This document shows positions 18,672 to 28,480 of a DNA stretch of 64,000 nucleotides, piece by piece. The notes under the pieces are model-generated. The model was not told the origin of the DNA. It worked only from the letters and a program-made list of their open reading frames with translations, and did not search any database. The position numbers were made by a program, and so were the translations under genes. Within the stretch, counting starts at the first letter, position 1. Each line of letters starts with the position of its first letter. The DNA comes from Roseovarius carneus (lineage in GTDB: Bacteria > Pseudomonadota > Alphaproteobacteria > Rhodobacterales > Rhodobacteraceae), in the NCBI RefSeq assembly GCF_020141465.1, contig NZ_JAHSPD010000001.1, forward strand, positions 706,001 to 770,000. Direction: 5' to 3'.

Positions 18672-19928
18672 TTATGCGGGGAATTTTACTGCCGGTAGGA
18701 TCGTGCCGACGCACTCCCCAAACCCGACTTGATAACCGTCGCCCTTCGCGGCACCGCGCAGGATCAACGTGTCGTTGTCTTCGATGAATGTGCGGGTCTC
18801 GCCGGTGTCGAGCGTGAAGGGTTCGCGCCCGGCCCAGCTGAGTTCCATCAGCGATCCATATTCAGACTTCTCGGGTCCCGAAATCGTGCCAGACCCCAGC
18901 AGATCACCGGAATTCATACCGCATCCACCGCTTGCATGGTGGCACAGCTGTTCAGCAGCTGAGTAATACATCCGGCTGTAATTGGTCTTGGACAGTAACG
19001 TCGCTTTGACAGCCCCTTCGGGCTGCATCAACACTTCTAGTTCGATATCGAACAACCCGTCGATGGTGCCGTCCAGATACGGCAACAGCTCCTTTTCACG
19101 CGCGGGCGTCGCCGTGCGGAACGGTTCCAACGCGGCAGTCGTCACGATCCATGGGGAAATCGACGTACCGAACGCCTTGCCCTGAAAAGGCCCAAGCGGT
19201 TGGTATTCCCAGCCCTGAATGTCTCGCGCGGACCAGTCGTTCAGCAACACATAGCCAAAGATCATCGCGTCTGCCTGATCCACGGTGATCGGTGCGCCGA
19301 ATTCAGACGATGTGCCGACAATCGCGCCCATTTCCAGCTCAATATCCAACCGTTTGGACGGGCCGAATGACGGCATCTCGGCATCGGGCGCTTTGGACTG
19401 GCCATTGGGGCGGTGAATGTCGGTGCCCGAGACCACGACAGACGACGCGCGGCCATTGTAGCCAATCGGGATGTGCAGCCAGTTGGCCGGCAGATCGGGA
19501 GAGCCTCGCAGGATCGCGCCCATGTTTTGCGCGTGCTGACGGCCTGCGTAAAAATCGGTGAACTCAGAAACCATCAATGGCATGTGTAATTCAGCGTCGA
19601 CCTGCGGGATCAAATAGGGTTCAATCGCGGCTTGGTCCGCTGATCCGTCTGCCAGCATCTCAATCAGGCGCGCGCGCAGCTTTGCCCACACGTCTGGCCC
19701 GAGTTCCATCACATCATTCCAGAATGGCAGGTCGAATGCGCCGTCATCGTCCAGTTTGATGAGGCCAGCGGTTTCCAACGCGGCCATATCAAGGATCATA
19801 TCGCCAATCGCCACACCACAGCGCGCGTCGTCGCCATCCGTGGAAAACACGCCATATGGCAGGTTGTTAAGCGGGAAAGGTGTGTCGGCGGAATTGGCGC
19901 TGGTCACCCAGCTTTTCATCAAGGTCAT
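18672..19928 (-). CDS. fahA: fumarylacetoacetase
   Basis: 418 residues, the usual length. It hydrolyses fumarylacetoacetate to fumarate and acetoacetate, the last step of homogentisate breakdown. The N-terminal SH3-like domain starts around FPLNNLPYGVFS; the catalytic C-domain shows VSEFTDFYAGRQHAQNMG, the acidic metal residues in LDIELEMGAIVG, and VLLNDWSARDIQGWEYQPLG. The ATG at 19928 lies 1 bp after the maiA stop (TGATATG); a second ATG at 19919 is an alternative. Confidence 0.96.
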   Translation of the reverse strand: MTLMKSWVTSANSADTPFPLNNLPYGVFSTDGDDARCGVAIGDMILDMAALETAGLIKLDDDGAFDLPFWNDVMELGPDVWAKLRARLIEMLADGSADQAAIEPYLIPQVDAELHMPLMVSEFTDFYAGRQHAQNMGAILRGSPDLPANWLHIPIGYNGRASSVVVSGTDIHRPNGQSKAPDAEMPSFGPSKRLDIELEMGAIVGTSSEFGAPITVDQADAMIFGYVLLNDWSARDIQGWEYQPLGPFQGKAFGTSISPWIVTTAALEPFRTATPAREKELLPYLDGTIDGLFDIELEVLMQPEGAVKATLLSKTNYSRMYYSAAEQLCHHASGGCGMNSGDLLGSGTISGPEKSEYGSLMELSWAGREPFTLDTGETRTFIEDNDTLILRGAAKGDGYQVGFGECVGTILPAVKFPA

Positions 19929-19929
19929 A

Positions 19930-20565
19930 TCATACTTTCGCATCAGGCTGATTATCAGGATGCGCATCGAAAATAGCGGGAACGCCTAGGCATAACCGTT
20001 CAATACGCGCGGTGTTCGGGAATTTCATCAGATCAACACCCCAACGATGAGCATTGTAGGCTTGGGCGGTGATGCAGATATCGGCAATGTTCGGGGTATC
20101 ACCAAAGGCAAAGGCATCACCACCGGGCAGCACCGCCTCAAGTGTGGTGAACCCTTCGTTCATCCAGTGGCACATCCAGTCTTTCGCTTGATCAGGCGTC
20201 GCACCAAACCGCGATTTCAACTGCCCAATCAGGCGCAGATTGTTCACTGGATGAATATCCATCGCGACGGTATGCGCCACCGCCATCACCCGCGCACGCA
20301 ATACTGGATCGCTGGGGATCAATTGCGGTTCGGGCCACGTCGCGTCGATATATTCAAGGATCGCCATGGATTGCGTCAGCACGCTGCCATCATCCAGCAC
20401 CAGCGTCGGCACGCCCTTGCCTGCATTCAGCGCCGTATATTCGGGCGCGCGCTGATCCCCAGCCACCAGATCAATAGGCACAGTATCATACACCAAACCC
20501 TTCAGGTTCAGCGCGGCACGCACACGGTAGGATGTCGTGGATCGCCAGTATGAATAGAGCTTCAT
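19930..20565 (-). CDS. maiA: maleylacetoacetate isomerase (zeta-class GST)
   Basis: 211 residues. It isomerises maleylacetoacetate to fumarylacetoacetate with glutathione as cofactor. [20 protein letters not shown] is the zeta-class signature with the SSxSxRV-like glutathione site; [22 protein letters not shown] follows. Its ATG overlaps the hmgA stop (ATGA), so translation is coupled. Confidence 0.96.
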   Translation of the reverse strand: MKLYSYWRSTTSYRVRAALNLKGLVYDTVPIDLVAGDQRAPEYTALNAGKGVPTLVLDDGSVLTQSMAILEYIDATWPEPQLIPSDPVLRARVMAVAHTVAMDIHPVNNLRLIGQLKSRFGATPDQAKDWMCHWMNEGFTTLEAVLPGGDAFAFGDTPNIADICITAQAYNAHRWGVDLMKFPNTARIERLCLGVPAIFDAHPDNQPDAKV

Positions 20566-21920
20566 TTTTTACCGGGCGTACCGTCAAATTTCTTTTCAAG
20601 CGACGTCCAGCAATCAATATAATCGTCCTGCATCGGCGCCTCTTTGGCGGCAAATTCCGTCAGGTGCTGGGGGAAACGGGTTTCGAACATGAACGACATT
20701 GTATCATCGAGCTTTTCAGGCTTCAGTTCAGCATTCGACGCTTTTTCGAACGCATCCATGTCGGGACCGTGCGGAATCATCATATTGTGCAGGCTGACAG
20801 ATCCGGGCGCAAAGCCATTCGGCTTGGCGTCATATTGACCGTAAATGTTGCCCATCATCTCGGACATGACGTTCTTATGATACCACGGCGGACGGAACGT
20901 ATCCTCCATCGTCATCCAGCGTTCGCGAAACAACACGAAATCAATATTGGCCGTGCCGGGCACACCGGACGCGGCGGTCAAAACCGTAAAGATCGACGGG
21001 TCAGGATGATCAAAAAGGATCGATCCAATCGGGCAATAATTGCGCAGGTCGTATTTGACCGGCGCGTAATTTCCGTGCCATGCGACAACGTCCAGCGGGC
21101 TTTGACCGATCCTGGTTTCGTGGAACTGGCCGCACCATTTCATCGTCACGGTGCTGGGCACCTCGCGGTCCTCGAAGGCGGCAACAGGCGTTTTGAAGTC
21201 GCGGCGGTTGGCCATGCAGTTGGCTCCGATCGGTCCCCGACTAGGGAGTTCAAATTTTTGCCCGTAGTTTTCGCATACAAACCCGCGTGCAGGGCCTTCA
21301 ATTACTTCGACACGGTAAACCAGACCACGGGGAATGATCGCAATCTCTTTGGGTTCCAAATCAATGATGCCCAATTCCGTACAGAACCGAAGACGCCCCT
21401 CTTGCGGGACAACAAGGAGCTCTGAGTCGGCGGAATAGAAATATGCGTCCTTCATGCTTTGCGTCACAAGATAGACATGGGACGCCATCCCAACTTGCGT
21501 GTTCACATCACCCGCAGTGGTCATCGTGTGCATCCCTGTCAGCCATGTCATCGGCTGATCACTATGGGGCAAGGGGTTCCAGCGATACTGACCAAGGCTG
21601 GCAACATCATCAATCACATGCGGCGCGGATTTCCAGTAAGGCAACTGGATACGTTGATAGCGACCCGAATGTTTCACCGACGGGCGAATGCGGTAGCACC
21701 AAGTGCGTTCATTTTGATGGCTGGGTGCTGTGAAGGCCGTTCCCGACAGCTGTTCGCCATACAAACCATAATTACATTTCTGCGGGCTGTTCATGCCTTG
21801 GGGCAGCGCACCGGGCAGAGCTTCGGTTTCAAAATCATTCCCGAACCCCGGCATATAGCCTTCGGTCGTACCGACAGGTGTCTGCGCCACACTCAAGGAC
21901 GCTGGTGACTGTTTGTTCAT
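20562..21920 (-). CDS. hmgA: homogentisate 1,2-dioxygenase
   Basis: 452 residues. It opens the homogentisate ring to maleylacetoacetate using non-haem Fe(II). The N-terminus contains [20 protein letters not shown], typical of the family. The C-terminal cupin shows the iron-ligand region [16 protein letters not shown] (first His) and [15 protein letters not shown] (further His). It heads the operon hmgA-maiA-fahA-MBL-FAD monooxygenase-DUF2783 and is divergent from the MarR regulator. Confidence 0.97.
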   Translation of the reverse strand: MNKQSPASLSVAQTPVGTTEGYMPGFGNDFETEALPGALPQGMNSPQKCNYGLYGEQLSGTAFTAPSHQNERTWCYRIRPSVKHSGRYQRIQLPYWKSAPHVIDDVASLGQYRWNPLPHSDQPMTWLTGMHTMTTAGDVNTQVGMASHVYLVTQSMKDAYFYSADSELLVVPQEGRLRFCTELGIIDLEPKEIAIIPRGLVYRVEVIEGPARGFVCENYGQKFELPSRGPIGANCMANRRDFKTPVAAFEDREVPSTVTMKWCGQFHETRIGQSPLDVVAWHGNYAPVKYDLRNYCPIGSILFDHPDPSIFTVLTAASGVPGTANIDFVLFRERWMTMEDTFRPPWYHKNVMSEMMGNIYGQYDAKPNGFAPGSVSLHNMMIPHGPDMDAFEKASNAELKPEKLDDTMSFMFETRFPQHLTEFAAKEAPMQDDYIDCWTSLEKKFDGTPGKK

Positions 21921-21964
21921 GAAATCACTCCTTGAGGTAGATCAAATCGAATCGTTGCAGGTGA

Positions 21965-21986
21965 AACTATATTTTAGATATTAGTT
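21965..21986. promoter_or_regulatory. candidate MarR operator in the hmgA/marR divergent promoter
   Basis: An inverted repeat AACTA-N12-TAGTT sits in the AT-rich 95-bp intergenic region between hmgA and marR. Location and symmetry suit autorepression plus control of hmgA; the arms are short, so this is only a candidate. Confidence 0.4.
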
Positions 21987-22015
21987 GAAAATGTAACTAT
22001 CAATGGAAATCTAAC

Positions 22016-22483
22016 GTGTCAGAAACCGCCCCGAGTGAAAATATCGAAGAATTCGACCTCAAGAACTTCTTACCCTATTTGCTGAACATCGCAGGCGAAG
22101 TCACAAGCCGCCGCTTCGAAGAAAGTTACAAAACCGAATACGGCATGAGCCGAACGCAATGGCGGGTGTTGTTTCACTTGGGCCGCTATGGCGACATGAC
22201 TGCACGCAGCATTTGCGACCGCGCACGAACCCATAAAACCAAGGTAAGCCGCGCGGTTAGTGGCCTTGAAACCATGCGGTTTTTGGAACGCGTCAAAGAC
22301 CTTGATGATCGCCGTTTTGAAACACTGTCCCTCACGACAAGAGGCTACCAAGCCTACAATACCCTGTGCGGCAAAGCTGGGGAATTTGACCGCGAATTGT
22401 CCGCACAGTTCACGTCAGAGGAAAACGCAATTCTGCGCCAATGCCTTCGCCAAATTGCTGAACTGCCAAAGGATATCGAATGA
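22016..22483 (+). CDS. MarR-family regulator, probably of the homogentisate operon
   Basis: 155 residues starting with GTG. The winged helix is seen in YGMSRTQWRVLFHLGRYGDMTARSIC, the recognition helix in HKTKVSRAVSGLE and the wing in VKDLDDRRFETLSLT. Terminal helices form the dimer interface. Divergent location next to hmgA suggests that it represses the operon and responds to homogentisate or a related phenolic acid; the ligand is inferred from context. An overlapping frame in the same region is non-coding. Confidence 0.9.
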   Translation: MSETAPSENIEEFDLKNFLPYLLNIAGEVTSRRFEESYKTEYGMSRTQWRVLFHLGRYGDMTARSICDRARTHKTKVSRAVSGLETMRFLERVKDLDDRRFETLSLTTRGYQAYNTLCGKAGEFDRELSAQFTSEENAILRQCLRQIAELPKDIE

Positions 22484-22540
22484 TGCCTCCGTTAAACGCG
22501 ACACGCTCTAAGCTAAGCTAACCGGCCAAGCAAAACGTCG

Positions 22541-23773
22541 CTAGCTTTTGACGATACCCCGCGCGCACCAGTCATCAAAAATCGCAAGAGCCGTATCGGC
22601 AAAAATAGCGTCGTTGATATGCCCTGCAACCTTATGAGCCTCGACGTTGGCAGGCAGTGTCGCTTGCAACTCATTCAAGAACGCATCCAGTCCGTCCTGA
22701 TCATGCAGATCGCCGCCCTTTCGATCCCATTCACCAAACCCGTGTTCGGCCATCAAGAACGCAATTGGGCCTTTCGCTGTTTGCAGCTGCTCAGAGTGTG
22801 CGCGGGCGACGGCGGCGCGTTCGTCGTTGTCCAAAACGATGGACGTGATCAGACGGTTATGGGCGTGGTTAGGATGGTTTGCCCATTTGTCTGGCAGTCC
22901 TTGCCACCCCACAATATCGACCAGATCATAGCAACCTGCCGAAACGATTTGCGGTGTGCCGACGATCCCTGCATTGGTCAAACGATCTGCCCCAGCCGAA
23001 ATGTTGGAGCCGTGGATATGATTGCCCAATTCTTGCGTGCAAAAGTCGAACACGCAGGCAAATGCACCCTGTGCGGCAAGGCTCTCAAACGCCCGCCCCC
23101 CCATGCCGGTCGCATGGAACACAGCAACCTCGAACCCGCGTTCTTCCAATGCCGGCTTCAGAGCGACCATGTATGTCAACGCGGTTTTGCCAAGCGATGT
23201 CATACCAATCAACGGCTTGGTCAGATCAGGTTTTTCAACAGCGTTTGCCGCGCCAAGAACAGCGCCAGCCGCTTGACTCAGCGACGCCTTGCAAACCGAA
23301 TTCAGGCCGTAAAGACCGCCAGCCCAAAGGATCATCTGTGTATCTGCGGCCAACCGCTCTGGGGGGATAAGCGGGGAAAATGATACCGTGGATACGATAT
23401 ACTTCGGAACCCCCAAAGGCAGCGCCGATGTCACATCAAGCGCCAGATCGGTTCCCATGGAGCCTCCCAAAACGATCGTCCCGTCGAAACAGCCTTCGCG
23501 GTACAGCCGCGCTGCCAAAAGGGCGGCTCCCTTCCCCATGATTTGCATCGCGACGTTTTCGTTCTTGGTCGCGATCGCTTCGGCAATCGAACTGCCGCCC
23601 GCCTCGGCCACGTCATGTTTGGAAAAGTCAGTCGGCTTGGTTGGATCGCCCAACACCGACACATCCATTGTCAGGACTTGCCCGCCTTGGTTGCGGATGA
23701 CGCCAGCCAAATAGTCCAATTCGTCGTCTTTGGTGTCATAAGTTCCGATCACAAGAATGGTTTTGGTGGTCAT
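22541..23773 (-). CDS. Tm-1-like ATP-binding domain protein (UPF0261)
   Basis: 410 residues. KTILVIGTYDTKDDELDYLAG is the typical N-terminus, followed by GGSMGTDLALDVTSALPLGVPK and the C-domain VAVFHATGMGGRAFESLA. The family has the same fold as the tomato Tm-1 resistance protein N-terminal domain. Its biochemical activity in bacteria is unknown; members are often near transport or ring-cleavage genes. It is 9 bp from the aldehyde dehydrogenase and probably co-transcribed with it and with tctCBA. Confidence 0.88.
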   Translation of the reverse strand: MTTKTILVIGTYDTKDDELDYLAGVIRNQGGQVLTMDVSVLGDPTKPTDFSKHDVAEAGGSSIAEAIATKNENVAMQIMGKGAALLAARLYREGCFDGTIVLGGSMGTDLALDVTSALPLGVPKYIVSTVSFSPLIPPERLAADTQMILWAGGLYGLNSVCKASLSQAAGAVLGAANAVEKPDLTKPLIGMTSLGKTALTYMVALKPALEERGFEVAVFHATGMGGRAFESLAAQGAFACVFDFCTQELGNHIHGSNISAGADRLTNAGIVGTPQIVSAGCYDLVDIVGWQGLPDKWANHPNHAHNRLITSIVLDNDERAAVARAHSEQLQTAKGPIAFLMAEHGFGEWDRKGGDLHDQDGLDAFLNELQATLPANVEAHKVAGHINDAIFADTALAIFDDWCARGIVKS

Positions 23774-23782
23774 GAAAGCCTC

Positions 23783-25267
23783 CTAAAGCTTGATCCAGGC
23801 AGTCTTCAGGTTGATGTATTTGTCGATGGCATGCAGGGATTTATCCGCGCCATTGCCTGATTGCCCAACACCGCCCAGCGGCACTGTGCCGTCTGCACCA
23901 CCATAAGTGTTCACATGCATGACGCCTGTGCGGACATTGCGCACCATGCGGTGCGCGCGGCTCAGGTTTGAAGTCCACACGCCGCCCGCAAGCCCGTAAA
24001 CGGTGGCATTGGCAATCTTCACGGCTTCCTCATCGGTGGTGAAAGACGTTACACTCAAGACAGGGCCGAACACCTCTTTTTGGGCCAATGTCGCATCGGG
24101 GGTGACACCCGTTATGATCGTTGGTGCCATGTAATAGCCACCCGTGTCTTGCAAGATGCGCCCACCACCGGTGACGATTTGCCCACCTTCGGCTTTGGCT
24201 GTTTCCACGAAGCCAAGGTTGGCCTGCAACTGCGCATCTGAATTGATCGCGCCGATATGGGTATCCATCCGCAATGGATCACCGACACGCATGGCCTCAG
24301 CCGCGTTAGTGACCGCGGCGACGAAATCATCATGAACGGATGCCTCAACCAGCAACCGCGATCCTGCCACGCACACCTGACCGGAATTGCGGAAAATCCC
24401 CGCGGCCGCGACTTTCGCAGCCTCGTCCAGATCGGGGGCGTCCGCGAAAATGATGTTGGGGGATTTACCGCCCAACTCCAGATAGACACGCTTCATGTTG
24501 GAGCGCGCTGCATACTCCATCAACCGCCGACCCGTGCCGCCTGATCCGGTAAAGACCAAAACATCGACGTCCATCGACAGGCCCAAGGCCTCGCCCACGA
24601 CTTTGCCCTCGCCTGTCACCGCGTTCAAAACGCCCAGCGGCAATCCCGCCTCAAGCGCCAGGTCAGCCATGCGCATCAACGACAGCGACGCAGCTTCAGA
24701 CGGCTTCAACACAACCGAATTGCCCATGGCCAACGCCGGCCCCAGTTTCCATGCGCCAATCATCATTGGGAAGTTCCACGGGATGATCGCGCCAACAACG
24801 CCAACCGGCTCCTTATGGATCAGGCCCAACACATCGCCAGACGTCGGTGCAATCTCGCCATACAGCTTATCCAAAGCTTCGGCGTAGTAGCGGATGGTCG
24901 CCGCTGCTGATCCCGGTTCAGCCTTGATTGCCATACTGATTTCAGTGCCATTGTCGCGCACACCCAACACGGCAAGTTCTAGCGCGTTAGCCTCAATCAG
25001 ATCGGCCCATTTCATCAGAACTTTCTTGCGCGCGGCAGGCGGCTGTCCGGCCCAACGCCCGTCCTCAAACGCGGCGCGCGCCGAGGCAATCGCGGCCTCC
25101 ATATCAACGGCCGTGCCCCGCGCAGTGGTCGTCAACACCTGTCCGTCGATGGGCGAAATTATGTCCATCGTGCCACCATCACTGGCCGCAACATGCTTGC
25201 CGTCAATCAGGTGCACAAACGGTGCAGCGGGCTGCGCACGAAGCGCGTCGATCTTGGTCTGGTCCAT
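23783..25267 (-). CDS. NAD(P)-dependent aldehyde dehydrogenase
   Basis: 494 residues. The active-site Glu is in LELGGKSPN, the nucleophile Cys in SGQVCVAGSR, and the cofactor segment in VFTGSGGTGRRLME; PWNFPMMIGAWKLGPALA is the canonical substrate/cofactor motif. It oxidises an aldehyde to a carboxylic acid in the cytoplasm. Together with the nearby class III aminotransferase, it could finish oxidation of an omega-amino compound, but both substrates are unknown. Confidence 0.93.
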   Translation of the reverse strand: MDQTKIDALRAQPAAPFVHLIDGKHVAASDGGTMDIISPIDGQVLTTTARGTAVDMEAAIASARAAFEDGRWAGQPPAARKKVLMKWADLIEANALELAVLGVRDNGTEISMAIKAEPGSAAATIRYYAEALDKLYGEIAPTSGDVLGLIHKEPVGVVGAIIPWNFPMMIGAWKLGPALAMGNSVVLKPSEAASLSLMRMADLALEAGLPLGVLNAVTGEGKVVGEALGLSMDVDVLVFTGSGGTGRRLMEYAARSNMKRVYLELGGKSPNIIFADAPDLDEAAKVAAAGIFRNSGQVCVAGSRLLVEASVHDDFVAAVTNAAEAMRVGDPLRMDTHIGAINSDAQLQANLGFVETAKAEGGQIVTGGGRILQDTGGYYMAPTIITGVTPDATLAQKEVFGPVLSVTSFTTDEEAVKIANATVYGLAGGVWTSNLSRAHRMVRNVRTGVMHVNTYGGADGTVPLGGVGQSGNGADKSLHAIDKYINLKTAWIKL

Positions 25268-25272
25268 ATGTC

Positions 25273-26790
25273 CTACCGTGTTTGGCTGTCATGCATGTCG
25301 TGATCTTCGTCCGGCTGATGGGCACGGAATTCCTTGATCAACGTGCGAAGATGCATGGCAAGTACGAAAACAATGATCGCAAATATGATGAATGCAATCG
25401 GGCGCTCGATCATATCGAACGGGGTTTGCAGGCGCGGCAATGCCGAGCGGAGTTTGACCTCCATGATGCCGCCAAGCACTATGCCCAGAATGATCGGAAC
25501 AATTGGCAGGTTCATGCGTTTCAAAACCAAACCAAGCACGCCAAACCCCGCAGCGATCATGCAATCGGTCAGTGAGTTGCGCAAGGAATAGACACCTACG
25601 AACGAAAGCAGCAGGATCATAACGCCAAGCAGGCGCGTCGGGATGCGGATGATTTTGGTGAGCAGGTTGGTCGAGAACAACAAGAACACCATCACAATCA
25701 CATTTAGCGCGATGAGCGCGAAATAGAGCCCATAGACCAGATCAATATTGTTCTGGAAAAGCTGCGGGCCGGGGATGACGTTATGCACGTAAAACACCGA
25801 TAGCATCATCGCTGTTAGCGCCTCACCCGGTATGCCAAGCGCCAGCAACGGGATCATCGCGGCGGCAGGCACCGCATTATTTGCGGCTTCGGATGCGATC
25901 AACCCCTCAGGGGAGCCTTTGCCAAATTTCTCAGGGTTTTTGGATGTCTTTTGCGCGTAGGTGTAACTCATGAATTGGGCGGTGAATTCGCCAGTGCCAG
26001 GGATCATGCCAAGGATCACGCCGAAACCAGATGCGACTGTAGCCACGCGTTTATGCTTGAGGAGTTCTTTGATACCCGCGCTCATTTTCCCGCTGACAGG
26101 TTTCGCGTCTGGGCTGGAATCCGGCGCTGTAAGCAAAAAGAACGCCTGGCTGAGCGCGAACAGGCCCAAAACGGCCACAATCAGGTTCACACCCGAACTC
26201 AGGAACGAATACCCGAAAGTATAGCGGTGCGTATAGGTGACCGCATCCAAACCCACGGTCTGCAAGAAGATCCCGAACATAGCAAGCATTCCGGCGGCAA
26301 AAATCTGCCCCCTGTGCGCCAACACCACAAGGATAATACCCAGCAACGCGGCGAGAAAAATTTCTCGGCTGCCAAACATCGGGGCGATGATCGCCAGCAC
26401 AGGCGACAGCAAGATCAAGCAGCCGATGCCGAAAATCCCACCCCAGAACGACGCCGAATAGGCCAGCGACACGGCGCGGTGGGCCTCTCCATTTTTGGTC
26501 ATGGGATAACCCTCATAGGACGTCAGCGCATTGACCGCCGTCCCGGGGGTGTTGATCAAAACCGCAGGGATCGCACCACCATACATGGACGATCCGTAGA
26601 TCCCCAAAAGCATGGTCAGACCTACAATCGGATCAAGCGAGAACGTCGCTGGCAACAAGATCGCGATGGCAACAGCAGGCCCGACACCGGGTATGGCACC
26701 GATAATGACACCGCCGATAGACCCAATAAACAAGGCAATAATCACGTCCCAACGGGTGAGCATTTCGAGGCCAGAAAATATATTTTCCAT
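25273..26790 (-). CDS. tctA: tripartite tricarboxylate transporter, large membrane subunit TctA
   Basis: 505 residues with about 10-12 membrane segments. Signature GVGPAVAIAILLPATFSLDP is the TctA motif, and GMIPGTGEFTAQFMSYTYA is the second repeat copy. It uses the ion gradient to import a carboxylate delivered by TctC. The C-terminus is basic then acidic (DEDHDMHDSQTR). It lies directly before the aldehyde dehydrogenase in the transcript. Confidence 0.95.
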   Translation of the reverse strand: MENIFSGLEMLTRWDVIIALFIGSIGGVIIGAIPGVGPAVAIAILLPATFSLDPIVGLTMLLGIYGSSMYGGAIPAVLINTPGTAVNALTSYEGYPMTKNGEAHRAVSLAYSASFWGGIFGIGCLILLSPVLAIIAPMFGSREIFLAALLGIILVVLAHRGQIFAAGMLAMFGIFLQTVGLDAVTYTHRYTFGYSFLSSGVNLIVAVLGLFALSQAFFLLTAPDSSPDAKPVSGKMSAGIKELLKHKRVATVASGFGVILGMIPGTGEFTAQFMSYTYAQKTSKNPEKFGKGSPEGLIASEAANNAVPAAAMIPLLALGIPGEALTAMMLSVFYVHNVIPGPQLFQNNIDLVYGLYFALIALNVIVMVFLLFSTNLLTKIIRIPTRLLGVMILLLSFVGVYSLRNSLTDCMIAAGFGVLGLVLKRMNLPIVPIILGIVLGGIMEVKLRSALPRLQTPFDMIERPIAFIIFAIIVFVLAMHLRTLIKEFRAHQPDEDHDMHDSQTR

Positions 26791-26805
26791 GTCGCTGGCG
26801 TCCGA

Positions 26806-27345
26806 TCAAAAATAGGTCAGCATGATCTGACGCACCCCGTCAGGCAGGTATTCATAGATCAGCCCGGAAGGAAGGTTGACCTGCAGCAAAGTCTTGAACA
26901 GAACAACAATGACGACGGCGAATATGGCCGCAGAAATAATGATTAACAGGCGTCGGTATCCAACCCGCAAAGCAAGAGCGACCGCAAAGATAACAGTCGT
27001 CAAAAGGTAGCCCGTGTAGGGAACCGTGCTTGCATAGGCGATAAACCACACGGCGTATTCCAAGGCGCAAATCCACAGCCAGACTTCGCGCCAACGCCCT
27101 TCGATACGTTCAGATAGGGCCGACCCCAACAAATGAAATCCGGCAAAAACGGCCATGCCACCCAAGGATACAGCGGGCCAAAAGCGCGGCTGCGCGAACA
27201 GCTTGTTGCCGGATCGCCACGTCGTTTGATCCATGATCTGCGACAACAGAAAAACCGACGCCAAAAATACAAACCAGGCGAACACAATGTCTCCCGGACG
27301 GCGATACCGTTTGAACAAGGTCTGAAGGGTTTTCACACGCGACAT
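26806..27345 (-). CDS. tctB: tripartite tricarboxylate transporter, small membrane subunit TctB
   Basis: 179 residues with four membrane segments, the normal TctB layout (for example VFAWFVFLASVFLLSQIM and GYLLTTVIFAVALALRVG). The ATG at 27345 is preferred over the longer frame from 27414, whose extension is basic and lacks family similarity. It sits between tctC and tctA. Confidence 0.88.
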   Translation of the reverse strand: MSRVKTLQTLFKRYRRPGDIVFAWFVFLASVFLLSQIMDQTTWRSGNKLFAQPRFWPAVSLGGMAVFAGFHLLGSALSERIEGRWREVWLWICALEYAVWFIAYASTVPYTGYLLTTVIFAVALALRVGYRRLLIIISAAIFAVVIVVLFKTLLQVNLPSGLIYEYLPDGVRQIMLTYF

Positions 27346-27419
27346 GGACGGTTTCCGCTGGGAGGCGTTGCGCGGTCGGGCAACCACAGTGGTTGCCCGA
27401 CCCGGATTTTGCACAGATC

Positions 27420-28364
27420 TTATTCGGCCAACATGGCTTCGATAACGGCCATCGTAGCGATGTCCTTTTCAATCTGCATCACGACCTCAGCTGCAGGCTG
27501 CCAGTAGATCGAAGCCCCTGTTTCGGCGGCCAATGCCTGCGCGCGATCAGACATCATGGTCTTTTCTGCAACAGCGATGATCTTGTCCTGAACGTCCTGT
27601 GGTGTGTCGGCATGAACAAACAGACCGTTCCACAACGACACATCCAAATCAGGCGCCAGTTCTGCAACTGTTGGTGTGTCAGGTGTGAGGTTGATGCGCT
27701 CGCTGCCGATGGATGCGAGCACTTTGACGTCGTCGAGGCATGGCAGGATCAGCTGCAATGTGGTGTTGATAACGTCCACATCGCCAGACGCCAAAGTGTT
27801 GCAGTCCAGCGCGTCAAAGGCCGCATCAGACGCAAAGGCAAAGCCCATTTCCGAAGCAAGACCAAACGTCACCTGAGTTGGCACCAGGGGCGCACCGAAG
27901 TGACCGAGAGCCAAGTCATTTTCTTGTGCATATGCCGCCAGCCCCGCCATGTCATCGTAGGGTGCGTCAGCGCTGGCTGCGATTACGAACGGATATGTCA
28001 GGAAGTTGCCGAGTGGCACAAACGGGTCAGGGTTCAGCTCTGGAATGCCGAGCTGAGGGCCGACAACAGGGATTGCGATGATGAATGAACCGATCGTGTA
28101 GCCATCAGCGGGGGCATTTGCCACTTCGATAGCGCCGGGAAACGGCCCGCCGCCCCCACCCGGTTTATTCACAACTGCTGTTGGCACCCCGTAGGCTTCG
28201 GAAAAATCTTCCGCAATCATACGCGTCAGCACATCCTCAAGATCACCCGGAGGCCACGGTACAACAAATTCGACTGGCTTCTCCGGATATTCTGCCTGTG
28301 CAGAGCCTGCAAAAGCCGCGAGCACGAGCGCCATCGCAGTGACTGGTTTTGTAAACTTTGGCAT
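27420..28364 (-). CDS. tctC: tripartite tricarboxylate transporter substrate-binding protein TctC
   Basis: 314 residues. MPKFTKPVTAMALVLAAFAGSAQA is a Sec signal peptide, so the protein is periplasmic. EYPEKPVEFVVPWPPGDLEDVL and VVNKPGGGGGPFPGAIEVANAP are hallmarks of the Bug/TctC family. It probably binds a di- or tricarboxylate or an aromatic acid; genomic context does not settle which. Divergent from the IclR regulator. Confidence 0.94.
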   Translation of the reverse strand: MPKFTKPVTAMALVLAAFAGSAQAEYPEKPVEFVVPWPPGDLEDVLTRMIAEDFSEAYGVPTAVVNKPGGGGGPFPGAIEVANAPADGYTIGSFIIAIPVVGPQLGIPELNPDPFVPLGNFLTYPFVIAASADAPYDDMAGLAAYAQENDLALGHFGAPLVPTQVTFGLASEMGFAFASDAAFDALDCNTLASGDVDVINTTLQLILPCLDDVKVLASIGSERINLTPDTPTVAELAPDLDVSLWNGLFVHADTPQDVQDKIIAVAEKTMMSDRAQALAAETGASIYWQPAAEVVMQIEKDIATMAVIEAMLAE

Positions 28365-28382
28365 TGTAGTCTCCCTGTAGGT

Positions 28383-28399
28383 GGTTCATATTTTGAACC
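28383..28399. promoter_or_regulatory. candidate IclR operator in the tctC/iclR divergent promoter
   Basis: GGTTCATATTTTGAACC is a perfect inverted repeat with 6-bp arms and a 5-bp spacer, 19 bp upstream of the tctC start. IclR-family regulators bind comparable short palindromes in divergent promoters, so this is the leading candidate site. Confidence 0.5.
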
Positions 28400-28480
28400 G
28401 ATGTTATTAAAAAACAGCTTGCCCCCGTTCACTTGCATGTGTCAAATTTTTTCTGAAACACAGAAAGGACCGTTCGCAAA

